Positions 34,647-44,415 of a DNA stretch of 64,000 bases are shown here, piece by piece (the stretch's first letter is position 1; every line of letters begins with the position of its first letter). The DNA comes from CBDBJR01 sp965206445. GTDB taxonomy: Bacteria; Pseudomonadota; Gammaproteobacteria; Arenicellales; Poriferihabitantaceae. The DNA lies in the NCBI GenBank assembly GCA_965206445.1, contig CBDBJR010000002.1, forward strand, positions 2,604,001-2,668,000, read 5' to 3'. The notes beneath the pieces were generated by a model. It saw only the letters and a program-made list of their open reading frames with translations, was not told the origin of the DNA and ran no database searches. The position numbers and the translations under genes were made by a program.

Positions 34647-36110
34647 TTACACCGGCAATTGCCGGATCACCGCATGGCACATCGCCAGCAGGCGGTCAAC
34701 CCAGGGCAGCACGGCCAGTATCGACAAGACGTTGAGCGACAGCAGGATTTTCAGCTGCGGGTAGTTGCTGATTGGCCGGTCGGATTCCGGCGGGTCGAAA
34801 TACACCAGCTTGATCACCCGCAGGTAATAAAACGCCCCGACCACCGACAGCAGCACCGCAACGACGGCAACCCAGACCAGGCCGGCGTCGACCAAGGCTT
34901 GCAGCACCGACAGTTTGGCGAAGAAGCCGACGGTCGGTGGAATGCCGGCCATCGACAGCATCAGGATCAGCACCAGCAGCCCGGCCCAGGGGTGGCGCCG
35001 GCCCAGGCCTTTCAGGTCGGTCAACCGATCCGACTCGTGGTCGGCGTCGGCCAGAAACAAGATCAGACCAAACCCGGCCAGGCTCATCAGCGCATAGATC
35101 AGCACATAAAACAGCGCCGCACTGTAGCCGACCGCGCTGCCGCTGAGAATGCCGAACAGGAAAAACCCCACGTGCGAGATGGTCGAATACGCCAGCATGC
35201 GCTTGAGGTTATCCTGGGCTATGGCGATGATATTGCCGGCCGCCACCGACAGCAGCGCCAGGATGATCAGCATTTGCTGCCACATGTCGTGCAGCTCTTC
35301 AAGGCCGCCGACCAGCAGCCGCATGATGATTGCAAAGGCGGCGATTTTGGGCGCGGCGCCGAGGAACGCCGTGGTCGAGGTCGGCGCACCGTGGTAGACG
35401 TCGGGCAGCCACATGTGGAACGGCACCGCGCCGAGCTTGAACGCCAGCGCCACCACGATGAAGACCACCGCCAGCGCGACGCCGAGCCGGTTGGGGTTGA
35501 CCACCGCCAGCGCTGCGGCGATTTCCGTCAACTGCAGCGAGCCGCTCAAACCGTACAGCAGCGACATGCCATACAGCAGAATGCTGGAAGCCAGCCCACC
35601 GAGGATGAAATACTTTATCGCCGCCTCGACCGCCAGCTTGCTGCGGCCGTAAAGGGCAATCATCGCGTACAGGCAAAGCGACATCAGCTCCAGCCCCAGA
35701 TACAACGTCAACAGGTGGCTGGCCGACGCCATCACCAGCATGCCGGTGACCGCGAACAACCCGAGGAGGTAGTATTCGCTGCTGAAAATACCCCGCTCCA
35801 GGTTGTACTGATGGCTGTACACAAACGCCGCCGCCGAGATCAGGCAGATCGCGACTTTCAGCAGGTCGGCCAGCGCATCGTCGACAAACATGCGGTTGAA
35901 GGCGAGGGTCGAATCGACGGCAAAATCGGTGATGATCAGGCCGGCCACGGCCACCAGCGCGGCGATGCTCAGCCAGTAACAAACCCGATCGCGGTTTTTC
36001 GGCGGCGCAAATACCCCGACCATCAGAATCACGCAGGCCGACAGCACCAGCATCATCTCCGGCAGCGCGGCCCAGGCGCGCAGGCCCTGCAACGTGATAT
36101 CGTGGTTCAT
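34647..36110 (-). CDS. nuoN: NADH-quinone oxidoreductase subunit N
   Basis: A 487-aa antiporter-like membrane subunit of complex I that helps pump protons. I chose the ATG at 36110, which overlaps the nuoM stop by 4 nt (ATGA); the frame is open further upstream but that part is inside nuoM. About 14 hydrophobic segments, with the conserved HLWLPDVYHGAPT-type stretch (FHMWLPDVYHGAPTSTTAFL) and Lys/Glu residues in the channel helices. Last gene of the nuo operon. Confidence 0.95.
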   Translation of the reverse strand: MNHDITLQGLRAWAALPEMMLVLSACVILMVGVFAPPKNRDRVCYWLSIAALVAVAGLIITDFAVDSTLAFNRMFVDDALADLLKVAICLISAAAFVYSHQYNLERGIFSSEYYLLGLFAVTGMLVMASASHLLTLYLGLELMSLCLYAMIALYGRSKLAVEAAIKYFILGGLASSILLYGMSLLYGLSGSLQLTEIAAALAVVNPNRLGVALAVVFIVVALAFKLGAVPFHMWLPDVYHGAPTSTTAFLGAAPKIAAFAIIMRLLVGGLEELHDMWQQMLIILALLSVAAGNIIAIAQDNLKRMLAYSTISHVGFFLFGILSGSAVGYSAALFYVLIYALMSLAGFGLILFLADADHESDRLTDLKGLGRRHPWAGLLVLILMLSMAGIPPTVGFFAKLSVLQALVDAGLVWVAVVAVLLSVVGAFYYLRVIKLVYFDPPESDRPISNYPQLKILLSLNVLSILAVLPWVDRLLAMCHAVIRQLPV

Positions 36111-37588
36111 GGCAGCTTCGAGACGGCGACGTGCTGCAGCAGGTTGTCCACGCTCGCGTGCATCACCTCGAGCAGCGGATACGGCCAGATGCCGATGCCC
36201 AGCACCAGCACAGCCGGGATCAACAGCATGCCGAGTTCGCGGCGATTGAGATCCGACAGACCGCCGACCGCAGCGCTGACAATTTTCCCGTAGAGCACCC
36301 GCTTCACCATCCACAGGGTATACGCGGCGCCGAAAATCAGCGTCAACGCGGCGATGCCGGCGAACCAGGGGTTGACCTGAAAGGCGCCCAGGATAACCAG
36401 AAATTCACCGACAAACCCCGAGGTGACGGGCAGGCCCGAATTGGCCATCGCGAACAGCACGACCAGGGCGGCAAACACCGGCATCGCTTTGGCCACGCCG
36501 GCGTAGGTGCTGATCAGGCGCGAATGCAGACGGTCGTACAGGACGCCGACGCACAGGAACAGCGCGGCGGCAATAAAGCCGTGCGAAATCATCTGCATCA
36601 TCGCCCCCTCGAGCCCCCATGTGTTAAAAATAAACACCCCCAGCGTGACAAACCCCATGTGGGAAATCGACGAATAGGCGATCAGCTTCTTCATATCCTG
36701 CTGCACCAATGCCACCAGCGCGATATAGACCACCGCAATCAGCGACAGCACGATGACCGGCCAGGCCAGCGCGTGGCTGGCATCCGGGGTAATCGGCAGG
36801 CTAAACCGCAAAAACCCGTAGCCGCCCATTTTCAGCATCACGGCCGCCAGAATCACCGAGCCGCCGGTCGGCGCTTCGACGTGCGCATCCGGCAGCCAGG
36901 TGTGCACCGGAAACATCGGCACCTTGACCGCAAACGCGGCAAAGAAGGCGATGAATATCAGCAACTGCGGCGGCAACGCCAGCGGCAGCCGATGGTAGTC
37001 CAGGATGCTGAATGAGCCGCCGCTGACCTGGTACAGATACAGCAGCGCAACCAGCATCAACAGCGACCCCAGCAGGGTGTACAGAAAGAATTTAATTGTC
37101 GCGTACAGCCGGTTTGGCCCGCCCCAGATGCCGATAATCAAAAACATCGGTATCAGCATCGCCTCCCAGAAAATGTAATACAGCATCGCATCGAGCGCGC
37201 AAAACACGCCGATCATCAGCCCCTGCATGATCAGAAATGCCGCCATGTACTGCGCCACCCGCTCGGTGATGACCTCCCAACTGCTGATCACGACCACCAC
37301 CGTCAGCAGCGTCGTCAGCAAAATCAGCGGCAGCGAAATGCCGTCCACGCCGAGCGCATAGTGGATATTGAACGCCGGTATCCAGGCGACAGACTCGGCA
37401 AATTGCATGTCGCTGCGGCTCGCATCGAAACCGGCGTACAGCAGCAGGCTGAGTGCAAACAGAAAGATCGACAGCGCGAGCGTGAACCGGCGAACCCATT
37501 TTGTCCATCGGTCGCCGGCGGCCAGCACGACCGCCCCGCCGGCAATCGGCAGCCAGATCAGCAGGCTGAGCAATGGATGCGCGGCCAT
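36107..37588 (-). CDS. nuoM: NADH-quinone oxidoreductase subunit M
   Basis: A 493-aa antiporter-like proton-pumping subunit. The start at 37588 (MAAHPLLSLLIWLPIAGG) leaves 2 nt after nuoL; the ORF is open upstream but only inside nuoL. Conserved elements include FWEAMLIPMFLIIGIWGG, KVPMFPVHTWLPDAHVEAPT and SSISHMGFVTLG. Length and about 14 membrane segments fit the family. Confidence 0.96.
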   Translation of the reverse strand: MAAHPLLSLLIWLPIAGGAVVLAAGDRWTKWVRRFTLALSIFLFALSLLLYAGFDASRSDMQFAESVAWIPAFNIHYALGVDGISLPLILLTTLLTVVVVISSWEVITERVAQYMAAFLIMQGLMIGVFCALDAMLYYIFWEAMLIPMFLIIGIWGGPNRLYATIKFFLYTLLGSLLMLVALLYLYQVSGGSFSILDYHRLPLALPPQLLIFIAFFAAFAVKVPMFPVHTWLPDAHVEAPTGGSVILAAVMLKMGGYGFLRFSLPITPDASHALAWPVIVLSLIAVVYIALVALVQQDMKKLIAYSSISHMGFVTLGVFIFNTWGLEGAMMQMISHGFIAAALFLCVGVLYDRLHSRLISTYAGVAKAMPVFAALVVLFAMANSGLPVTSGFVGEFLVILGAFQVNPWFAGIAALTLIFGAAYTLWMVKRVLYGKIVSAAVGGLSDLNRRELGMLLIPAVLVLGIGIWPYPLLEVMHASVDNLLQHVAVSKLP

Positions 37589-37590
37589 CG

Positions 37591-39552
37591 TCAAAACCAG
37601 ACGAACCAGGTGATCAGCGCAAACAACCCGACAATCATCGCGAACGCGTAGTGATAGGTATAGCCGGTCTGAATCTGCCGCAGCGCCGCCGCGGCCCGGG
37701 CCACGACCCGGGCGCTGCCATTGACGATGCCGTTGTCGATCAGCCCGGCATCGACCCGTTGATACAACCATCGCCCGGCGAGCACGCTGCCGCGGGCAAA
37801 TACCGCCTGATAGACCATATCGAAGCCGTATTTATTGTCGAGCAGGCGATACAAAGGGGCGAATCTGTCGGCGATGCGGCCGGGCAGCGCGGTGTTTTTG
37901 CAGTAGCAGTACCAGGCAAATACGATGCCGCCCACTGCCAGCCAGAACGGCAGCGTGAGCAAGCCGTGACCGACGGCGGCCAGCAGCAGTTCGAGGCCGG
38001 TTTTATCGCCATAGCCGGCGGCCAGCCGGGCCACCACGCCGTGTTCCGGCAAAACCGTGATCGCGTCGGCGAACTGCCGCCCGCTGATGACCGGCTCAAA
38101 AAACAGCAGGCCGGCAACTACCGAGAGAATCGCCAGCAGCATCAACGGCAGCAGCACCGGCCAGCCGGGCTCGCGCAACTGCAACCGCACCTGCTCATCG
38201 GAGCGGTTGCGGCCATGGAAGGTCATGAACAGCAGCCGGAACGAATAAAACGCCGTCACAAAAACCGCGCACAGCACCGCCAGATAGGCATAACCGGCGC
38301 CGAAGATCTGGCTTTTATGCGTCGCCTCGATAATCGCGTCTTTGGAGAAAAACCCGGCAAACGGCGGCACCCCGGCCAGCGCCAGCGACCCGATAACGCC
38401 GGTGATATAGGTCACCGGCATAATCGTGCGCAGCCCGCCCATCTTGCGCATATCCTGTTCGTGGTGCATCGCCATGATCACCGAGCCGGCACCGAGGAAC
38501 AGCAGCGCTTTGAAAAACGCATGCGTGCCGAGATGGAAGATCGCGACCTCATACGCGGAAATGCCCAGCGCCACGGTCATGTAGCCCAGCTGTGACAGCG
38601 TCGAGTACGCGACCACGCGCTTGATGTCGTTTTGCACCAGGCCGACCAGCGCCATAAAGATGGCCGTGGTGGCGCCGATGATCAGCACCACGGAAAGCGC
38701 CGTCTCCGACAGCTCAAACAACGGCGACATGCGGGCGACCATAAAGATGCCGGCGGTCACCATCGTCGCCGCATGGATCAGCGCCGAGATCGGCGTCGGG
38801 CCCTCCATCGAATCCGGCAGCCAGACGTGCAGCGGCACCTGCGCCGACTTGCCCATCGCGCCGACAAACAGCAGCAGACAGATGATCGTCAGCCAGTTGC
38901 AACGCCCAAAAATCGTCATCACGGACTGCTCCTTGACGCTGTCTGCGGCGGCAAACACGCTGGCGTAGTCGAGAGAGTTGAACAGATACAGCACCGCCGC
39001 AATGCCGAGTAAAAAGCCGAAGTCACCGACCCGGTTGACCAGAAACGCCTTCAGGCTGGCAAAAACGGCGCTGTCTTTTTCATACCAGAAGCCGATCAGC
39101 AGGTAGGACACCAGGCCGACCGCCTCCCAGCCAAAAAACAATTGCAGGAAATTATTCGCCATCACCAGCATCAGCATGGCGAAGGTGAACAGCGAGATAT
39201 AGCAAAAGAACCGCTGATAGCCGGGGTCCTGCGCCATGTAGCCGACCGTATAGATATGCACCATCAACGACACCAGCGTGACCACGACCATCATGGTCGC
39301 AGTCAAGCGGTCAACCAAAAAGCCGATTTCGAGCTGAATGCCACCGCTGACCGCCCAGACGTATATCGTTTGATTGAAGACGTTGCCGCGGCTGACGTCA
39401 TCGTAGGCGATCAGCGACAGCACGAAAGCAATCGCCACGCCGCCGATGGTCACCGTATGCGCGCCCGCCCGGCCGATCTGTTTGCCACCCAGCCCGGCAA
39501 TCATCGACGCCAGCAGGCAGACCAGCGGAATCGCAATGTAGAGCGTTTTCAC
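37591..39552 (-). CDS. nuoL: NADH-quinone oxidoreductase subunit L
   Basis: A 653-aa distal antiporter-like subunit of complex I. GWEAVGLVSYLLIGFWYEKD, KSAQVPLHVWLPDSMEGPTP and YSTLSQLGYMTVALG are conserved. The long C-terminal extension gives the lateral helix that ties the pump modules together. It overlaps nuoK by 4 nt. Confidence 0.96.
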   Translation of the reverse strand: MKTLYIAIPLVCLLASMIAGLGGKQIGRAGAHTVTIGGVAIAFVLSLIAYDDVSRGNVFNQTIYVWAVSGGIQLEIGFLVDRLTATMMVVVTLVSLMVHIYTVGYMAQDPGYQRFFCYISLFTFAMLMLVMANNFLQLFFGWEAVGLVSYLLIGFWYEKDSAVFASLKAFLVNRVGDFGFLLGIAAVLYLFNSLDYASVFAAADSVKEQSVMTIFGRCNWLTIICLLLFVGAMGKSAQVPLHVWLPDSMEGPTPISALIHAATMVTAGIFMVARMSPLFELSETALSVVLIIGATTAIFMALVGLVQNDIKRVVAYSTLSQLGYMTVALGISAYEVAIFHLGTHAFFKALLFLGAGSVIMAMHHEQDMRKMGGLRTIMPVTYITGVIGSLALAGVPPFAGFFSKDAIIEATHKSQIFGAGYAYLAVLCAVFVTAFYSFRLLFMTFHGRNRSDEQVRLQLREPGWPVLLPLMLLAILSVVAGLLFFEPVISGRQFADAITVLPEHGVVARLAAGYGDKTGLELLLAAVGHGLLTLPFWLAVGGIVFAWYCYCKNTALPGRIADRFAPLYRLLDNKYGFDMVYQAVFARGSVLAGRWLYQRVDAGLIDNGIVNGSARVVARAAAALRQIQTGYTYHYAFAMIVGLFALITWFVWF

Positions 39553-39854
39553 CCTTTCAACGAATCCAGTTCGGCGACGTTGATTGTGCGGCGGCTGCGA
39601 AACAGCACAATCAGAATCGCCAGCCCGATGGCCGCTTCAGCCGCCGCCACGGTCAGAATGAAGAACACAAACACCTGCCCGGCGTAGTCTTGCAGAAAGG
39701 CGGAAAAAGCAATGAAGTTGGTATTGACCGCCAGCAGCAGCAGCTCGAGCGACATCAGCAGAATGATGATATTTTTCCGATTGAGAAAGATGCCGACGAC
39801 GCTGATGGCAAACAGCATCGCCCCCAGAATCAGATAATGCGACAGCGGGATCAT
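39549..39854 (-). CDS. nuoK: NADH-quinone oxidoreductase subunit K
   Basis: A 101-aa subunit with three membrane helices. The second helix holds the conserved Glu in LLMSLELLLLAVN, and a second Glu follows in AAAEAAIGLAILI; both belong to the proton channel near the quinone site. It overlaps nuoJ and nuoL by 4 nt each. Confidence 0.95.
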   Translation of the reverse strand: MIPLSHYLILGAMLFAISVVGIFLNRKNIIILLMSLELLLLAVNTNFIAFSAFLQDYAGQVFVFFILTVAAAEAAIGLAILIVLFRSRRTINVAELDSLKG

Positions 39855-40480
39855 GCGCCGTCCCCCGGGGTTTCCGGCTGTCCCGGTTTTTCCGGCTGCA
39901 TGGTGACGATGCGCAGCCGCTGCCGCCGGTCGGCCTGAACCTGCTTGCCGGGGTCGATGTATTTGCTGTCCGGGCGCCGCCGGATGGTCAGCGTGATGGC
40001 GGCGATAATCGCGACCAGCAAAATCACCGCGGCAATTTCAAACGGGTAGACATACACGGTATACAGCAGATACCCCAATTGACTGGTATTGCTGTAATCG
40101 GCCGCAAACGGCGGCGGCGGGGTAAATTGTGCCGGCGTAAAAACCGCCAGGATAATCAGCGTGATCTCGACCACCAGCAGCACGGCGACCACGCCGCCGA
40201 CCGGCAGGTATTGCGTAAAACCGGCGCGCATCTCGGCCAGATCGACGTCCAGCATCATCACCACAAACAAAAACAGCACCATCACCGCGCCGACGTACAC
40301 CAGCACCAGCACAATCGCGAGAAACTCGGCCTGCAACGTAATCCAGACACACGCGGCGCTGAAAAACGCCAGCACCAGAAACAGCGCCGAGCGCACCGGA
40401 TTGCGCACCGTAACCACCATGGCGGCCGCACCGACCAGCACCGCGCTGAAAAAATAAAATGCGAGCTGTAAAAACGTCAT
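39851..40480 (-). CDS. nuoJ: NADH-quinone oxidoreductase subunit J
   Basis: A 209-aa membrane subunit with five predicted helices. The helix with LVYVGAVMVLFLFVVMMLD is the conserved third helix that contains the pi-bulge. The charged tail after about residue 165 (RRRPDSKYIDPGKQVQADRR) is cytoplasmic. It overlaps nuoI and nuoK by 4 nt. Confidence 0.95.
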   Translation of the reverse strand: MTFLQLAFYFFSAVLVGAAAMVVTVRNPVRSALFLVLAFFSAACVWITLQAEFLAIVLVLVYVGAVMVLFLFVVMMLDVDLAEMRAGFTQYLPVGGVVAVLLVVEITLIILAVFTPAQFTPPPPFAADYSNTSQLGYLLYTVYVYPFEIAAVILLVAIIAAITLTIRRRPDSKYIDPGKQVQADRRQRLRIVTMQPEKPGQPETPGDGA

Positions 40481-40968
40481 CGATAGGGCGCGTCTTGACG
40501 CCGGGCTTCGGCGATATCCGATTCATACTTGTCCCCGATCGCCAGCAAACCCTGTTTGTCGATCAGGCGCTGCGGGTTGTGCTCCATGTGAAATTCGTGA
40601 ATATCGGTCAGCACGATGGAATCCACCGGGCAGGATTCTTCACAAAAACCGCAGTAAATGCACTTGAACAGATCGATTTCATATTTGGTCGTGCGGCGCG
40701 AACCGTCGGCCCGCGGCTCGGAGTCGATGGTAATCGCCAGCGCCGGGCAGACCGCCTCGCACAGCTTGCAGGCAATGCAGCGCTCCTCGCCGTTAGGATA
40801 GCGCCGCAGCGCCGGCAGGCCGCGAAAACGCGGCGATTTTGGCGTCTTCTCTTCCGGGTACATGAGGGTGATTTTACGGCTGAACAACCGCCGCCCGGTC
40901 ACACTCAACCCCTTGCGCAGTTCTTTCAAAGAAAAGGTTTTGTATAGCTGTTTAAGGTCGATACGCAT
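40477..40968 (-). CDS. nuoI: NADH-quinone oxidoreductase subunit I
   Basis: A 163-aa peripheral subunit with two [4Fe-4S] clusters (N6a and N6b). The motifs CIACKLCEAVCP and CIYCGFCEESCP carry the eight cysteines. It passes electrons from NuoG to NuoB. It sits 30 nt after nuoH and overlaps nuoJ by 4 nt. Confidence 0.97.
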   Translation of the reverse strand: MRIDLKQLYKTFSLKELRKGLSVTGRRLFSRKITLMYPEEKTPKSPRFRGLPALRRYPNGEERCIACKLCEAVCPALAITIDSEPRADGSRRTTKYEIDLFKCIYCGFCEESCPVDSIVLTDIHEFHMEHNPQRLIDKQGLLAIGDKYESDIAEARRQDAPYR

Positions 40969-40998
40969 AGTTGTGTCCGCAACAGGCCTGCAGCAGGC

Positions 40999-42045
40999 CT
41001 AATGGAAGATAAAGCCGAACGGGGTATACAACCGGCCGAAACCGATCACCACGATCCAGACCAGAGTCACCGGGATCAACACCTTCCAGCCCAGCCGCAT
41101 GATCTGATCATACCGGTAGCGGGGAAAGGTGGCACGAAACCACAAAAATAAAAAAGCGACCAGCGACGTTTTCAAGCCAAACCACAGCACCGGCGGAATC
41201 CAGGTGAACGGCGCGATCTCGAGCGGCGGCAGCCAGCCGCCCAGAAACAGCACCACGGTGAGCGCCGCAATCAGAATCATATTGGCGTATTCGGCCAGGA
41301 AAAATACCGCAAACGCCATGCCGGAATACTCGACATGGAAGCCGGCAACGATTTCCGATTCACCCTCGGCAACGTCGAACGGCGAGCGATTGGTTTCGGC
41401 CACGCCGGAAATAAAATACACCAGAAACAGCGGCAGCAGCGGCAGGAAATACCATTGCCATATCCCGCCGGCCTGGTGCAGCACAATCTCCCGCAGGTTC
41501 AAGCTGCCGGCCGCCATCAGCACACCCACCAGCGCAAACCCCATCGCAATTTCATAGGCGACAATCTGCGCCGCCGAGCGCATCGCGCCGAGAAACGCAT
41601 ACTTTGAATTGGAGGCCCAGCCGGCGATGATGACGCCGTAGACCCCCATCGACGTCAACGCCAGCACGTACAGCAAACTGGCATCGATGTCCGCCAGCAC
41701 CAGCCGGTCGCTGAACGGCATCACCGCCCAGGCGGCCAGCGCGGGGGTAATCGCAATCACCGGCGCGGTTAAAAACAAAAATCGATTGGCGCGGTCGGGC
41801 ACGATGATCTCTTTCATCATCAGCTTCAACGCATCGGCGATCGGCTGCCCCCAGCCCTTCAGGCCGACGCGATTGGGGCCAACGCGCAGCTGCATATAGC
41901 CGATCATCTTGCGTTCGGCAAAGGTGAAATAGGCCACGCAGATCATCAGCGGGATGATGATAGCGACGATTTTGGCAACCACCCACAGCGTGATTTGCAC
42001 GCTCGCGGGCAGCCAGTGCGTCAGGCTGAAAAACAGCTCGCGCAT
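40999..42045 (-). CDS. nuoH: NADH-quinone oxidoreductase subunit H
   Basis: A 348-aa membrane subunit with about eight helices that forms the quinone chamber with NuoB and NuoD. ERKMIGYMQLRVGPNRVGL near 45-63 and FDVAEGESEIVAGFHVEYSG near 225-244 are diagnostic. It overlaps nuoG by one base. Confidence 0.96.
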   Translation of the reverse strand: MRELFFSLTHWLPASVQITLWVVAKIVAIIIPLMICVAYFTFAERKMIGYMQLRVGPNRVGLKGWGQPIADALKLMMKEIIVPDRANRFLFLTAPVIAITPALAAWAVMPFSDRLVLADIDASLLYVLALTSMGVYGVIIAGWASNSKYAFLGAMRSAAQIVAYEIAMGFALVGVLMAAGSLNLREIVLHQAGGIWQWYFLPLLPLFLVYFISGVAETNRSPFDVAEGESEIVAGFHVEYSGMAFAVFFLAEYANMILIAALTVVLFLGGWLPPLEIAPFTWIPPVLWFGLKTSLVAFLFLWFRATFPRYRYDQIMRLGWKVLIPVTLVWIVVIGFGRLYTPFGFIFH

Positions 42046-44399
42046 CAGCCCGGCGCAGCCGCGGTGGCGGCGGCCACCGTGACCCCCTGCGGGTTGCCGA
42101 GCTCAACCGCCTGCATGCAGCCGACGGGGATATAGACGCAGTTATCCGGCACCCGGCGATCCAATACCAGCGGCAACGTGACGCTGCCACTATCGCCGCC
42201 GACCACCACCCGAGCAGCGCCCAGCAGCGCCGACTGTGCCGCGGTGGCGTGATTCAGATGCGCCGCCGGCGGTGCATTGTCGGCGGTCTGCTGCAACTCG
42301 GCGGCATGCCGCAGCGTGGCCTCCCCCCGGTACATCGGCATATCCGCTATCCGCGCCAACTGCCCGGCGGCAACCGCATCAACCACCCGCGCAGGGGCGA
42401 TCTGTCGGTTGCGGGCACGGGCGCAGGGCGTGCGCCCCGGCGGCAAGGGAATCTCGGCGCTGACCTGCTCCAACGACAGATAATCGAAGCCCGGCAATTC
42501 GAGGAAATTAGCCAATACACGCAGAATCTTCCAGCCGGGGCGCGCTTCCCCCGGCGGCGGCGCAGCGGCTTTGGCCTGCTGCGCCGTCAACTGACAATTG
42601 ACGAAGGTGCCGGCGGTTTCGGCAAACCCCGCCAGCGGCAGCAGAACATCGGCATAGTCCATCGCGGTTTGGCTTTTGAACGGGCTGATCTGCACCACAA
42701 AGCGCGCCGACCGCAGCGCCTGCAATGCCTGTTTGCCGTCAATGCTGTCCAGCTCGGGCTCGCTGTTAAACAGCAAATACGCCTGCCGCGGGTCGCTCAG
42801 CATCTGCTGCGCGTTCATGCCGTTGTTGCCCGGCAAACAGTTGGCCAGGTGGCCGGCGACACTGTTGGCGGCCGGCAATACCGCCAAACGACAGCCGCAG
42901 GCCTCGGCCATCCACTCGCAAATCCCCTTGATGACACTGGCATCGGCATGCTGCTGTGCATTCGCGCCGACCACAATCAGCCCCTGCTGTGCCGCCTGCA
43001 GCAGGTTCTCCGCCGTCTGCGGCAGACCGTTGTCGCCCGCCAGCCCGGCAATCGCCGCCGGCACCGGCGTTTGCGTTTGCTCGCCCACGGCCAGCGCCAA
43101 TGCGGCCAACTGCGCCACCAACCGCGACGGCGCACAGGTCGCCCGCTCGCACAGATCGAAGTTCAGCGCGTAGTCAAGCAGATTGAGGCTGCTGATCCGG
43201 GCGTGATTTTTGACCACCGCATGGCGCAGCCGCAGCGCCAGCAACGGTTGCTCTTTGCGAATATTCGAGCCCACCAGCAGCGCCGCTTTGACCGTTTCAT
43301 ACTCGACAATCGGGGTCTCGCTGCACGGCAGCACGGCGTGCGCATCATCGCGAAAATCGCTTTGCTGCAATCGGAAATCCACATTGTCACTGCCCAGCCG
43401 GCGCGTCAGATTCTGCAGCAGGAAAAACTCCTCGAGCGTGGACCCGGCCGCCGCCAGCGCGCCAAACCCGGCGGCACCGGCGGAGGACAGCACCTCCCGA
43501 ATGCCGACGGCGGCATGGTCGAGTGCGCTTTTCCAGTCCGTCTCCTGCCAGCCGTGTTCGCCCTTGACCATCGGCCGGGTGAGGCGCTGCGCACAATTCA
43601 TTGCGGTATAGCTGTAGCGATCCCGATCGGCCAGCCAGCAGTCATTGACCAGCGGGTTGTCGATCGGCAATACCCGCTCCACCCGGTTGCGTAGCGTTTG
43701 CAGATTGATATTCGCGCCGACACAGTCGTGCGGGCTGATGCCGTGGTGATTCTGCAGCTCCCAGGGGCGCGCCGAAAATCGAAACGGCCTGGAGGTCAAT
43801 GCGCCGACCGGGCACAGGTCGATCATGTTGCCGGAGACTTCAGAATCGATCGAGCGGTTGAGAAACGTGCCAATGCGCATGTCTTCGCCGCGCCCCGGTG
43901 CGCCCATTTCCAACTCCCCGGCCACTTCTTCGCCAAAGCGGACGCAGCGGGTACAGTGGATGCAGCGGGTCATCTCGGTGGCCACCAGCGGCCCGATATC
44001 GGGGCTGGCAACCGCGCGCTTGCTTTCAACGAAGCGCGAGGCGTCGTTGCCGTAGCCCATCGCCTGATCCTGCAACGGGCACTCGCCGCCCTGATCGCAT
44101 ACCGGACAATCGAGCGGGTGGTTGATCAGTAAAAACTCCAGCGTGCTTTTTTGCGCCGCCTGCGTCAGTGCGGAGCGGGTTTTGACCACCATGCCGTCGG
44201 CCACCGGGGTGGCGCAGGCCGGCAGCGGTTTGGGCGCGCCGACCACCTCCACCAGGCACATCCGGCAGTTGGCGGCAATCGACAATTTCCGGTGATAGCA
44301 AAACCGCGGGATATAGATGCCGGCCGCATCGGTCGCCTCGATCAGCATCGAGCCGGCAGCCGCCTCCAGAACCCGATCGTTTACTTCGATTTTTGCCAT
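42045..44399 (-). CDS. nuoG: NADH-quinone oxidoreductase subunit G
   Basis: A 784-aa iron-sulfur subunit. The N-terminal [2Fe-2S] ferredoxin domain has CYHRKLSIAANCRMC and a later Cys at about 62. HPLDCPVCDQGGECPLQD is the His/Cys N5 cluster, and CIHCTRC with a later CPVGAL gives the N4 cluster. The rest is a molybdopterin-oxidoreductase-like domain without catalytic function. It carries electrons from NuoF to NuoI. The C-terminal part (after about 650) is poorly conserved and rich in Ala and Pro. Confidence 0.95.
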   Translation of the reverse strand: MAKIEVNDRVLEAAAGSMLIEATDAAGIYIPRFCYHRKLSIAANCRMCLVEVVGAPKPLPACATPVADGMVVKTRSALTQAAQKSTLEFLLINHPLDCPVCDQGGECPLQDQAMGYGNDASRFVESKRAVASPDIGPLVATEMTRCIHCTRCVRFGEEVAGELEMGAPGRGEDMRIGTFLNRSIDSEVSGNMIDLCPVGALTSRPFRFSARPWELQNHHGISPHDCVGANINLQTLRNRVERVLPIDNPLVNDCWLADRDRYSYTAMNCAQRLTRPMVKGEHGWQETDWKSALDHAAVGIREVLSSAGAAGFGALAAAGSTLEEFFLLQNLTRRLGSDNVDFRLQQSDFRDDAHAVLPCSETPIVEYETVKAALLVGSNIRKEQPLLALRLRHAVVKNHARISSLNLLDYALNFDLCERATCAPSRLVAQLAALALAVGEQTQTPVPAAIAGLAGDNGLPQTAENLLQAAQQGLIVVGANAQQHADASVIKGICEWMAEACGCRLAVLPAANSVAGHLANCLPGNNGMNAQQMLSDPRQAYLLFNSEPELDSIDGKQALQALRSARFVVQISPFKSQTAMDYADVLLPLAGFAETAGTFVNCQLTAQQAKAAAPPPGEARPGWKILRVLANFLELPGFDYLSLEQVSAEIPLPPGRTPCARARNRQIAPARVVDAVAAGQLARIADMPMYRGEATLRHAAELQQTADNAPPAAHLNHATAAQSALLGAARVVVGGDSGSVTLPLVLDRRVPDNCVYIPVGCMQAVELGNPQGVTVAAATAAAPG

Positions 44400-44415
44400 C
44401 GCGTCATGTTCGCCG

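Noticed and set aside
34659..36293. Long 544-codon open frame on the plus strand
   Set aside because: It is antisense to nuoN, rich in His, Gln and Arg without any domain, as expected from the reverse strand of GC-rich membrane-protein codons.
42249..43694. 481-codon open frame on the plus strand
   Set aside because: Antisense to nuoG; low-complexity Arg/Gln-rich, no start context.
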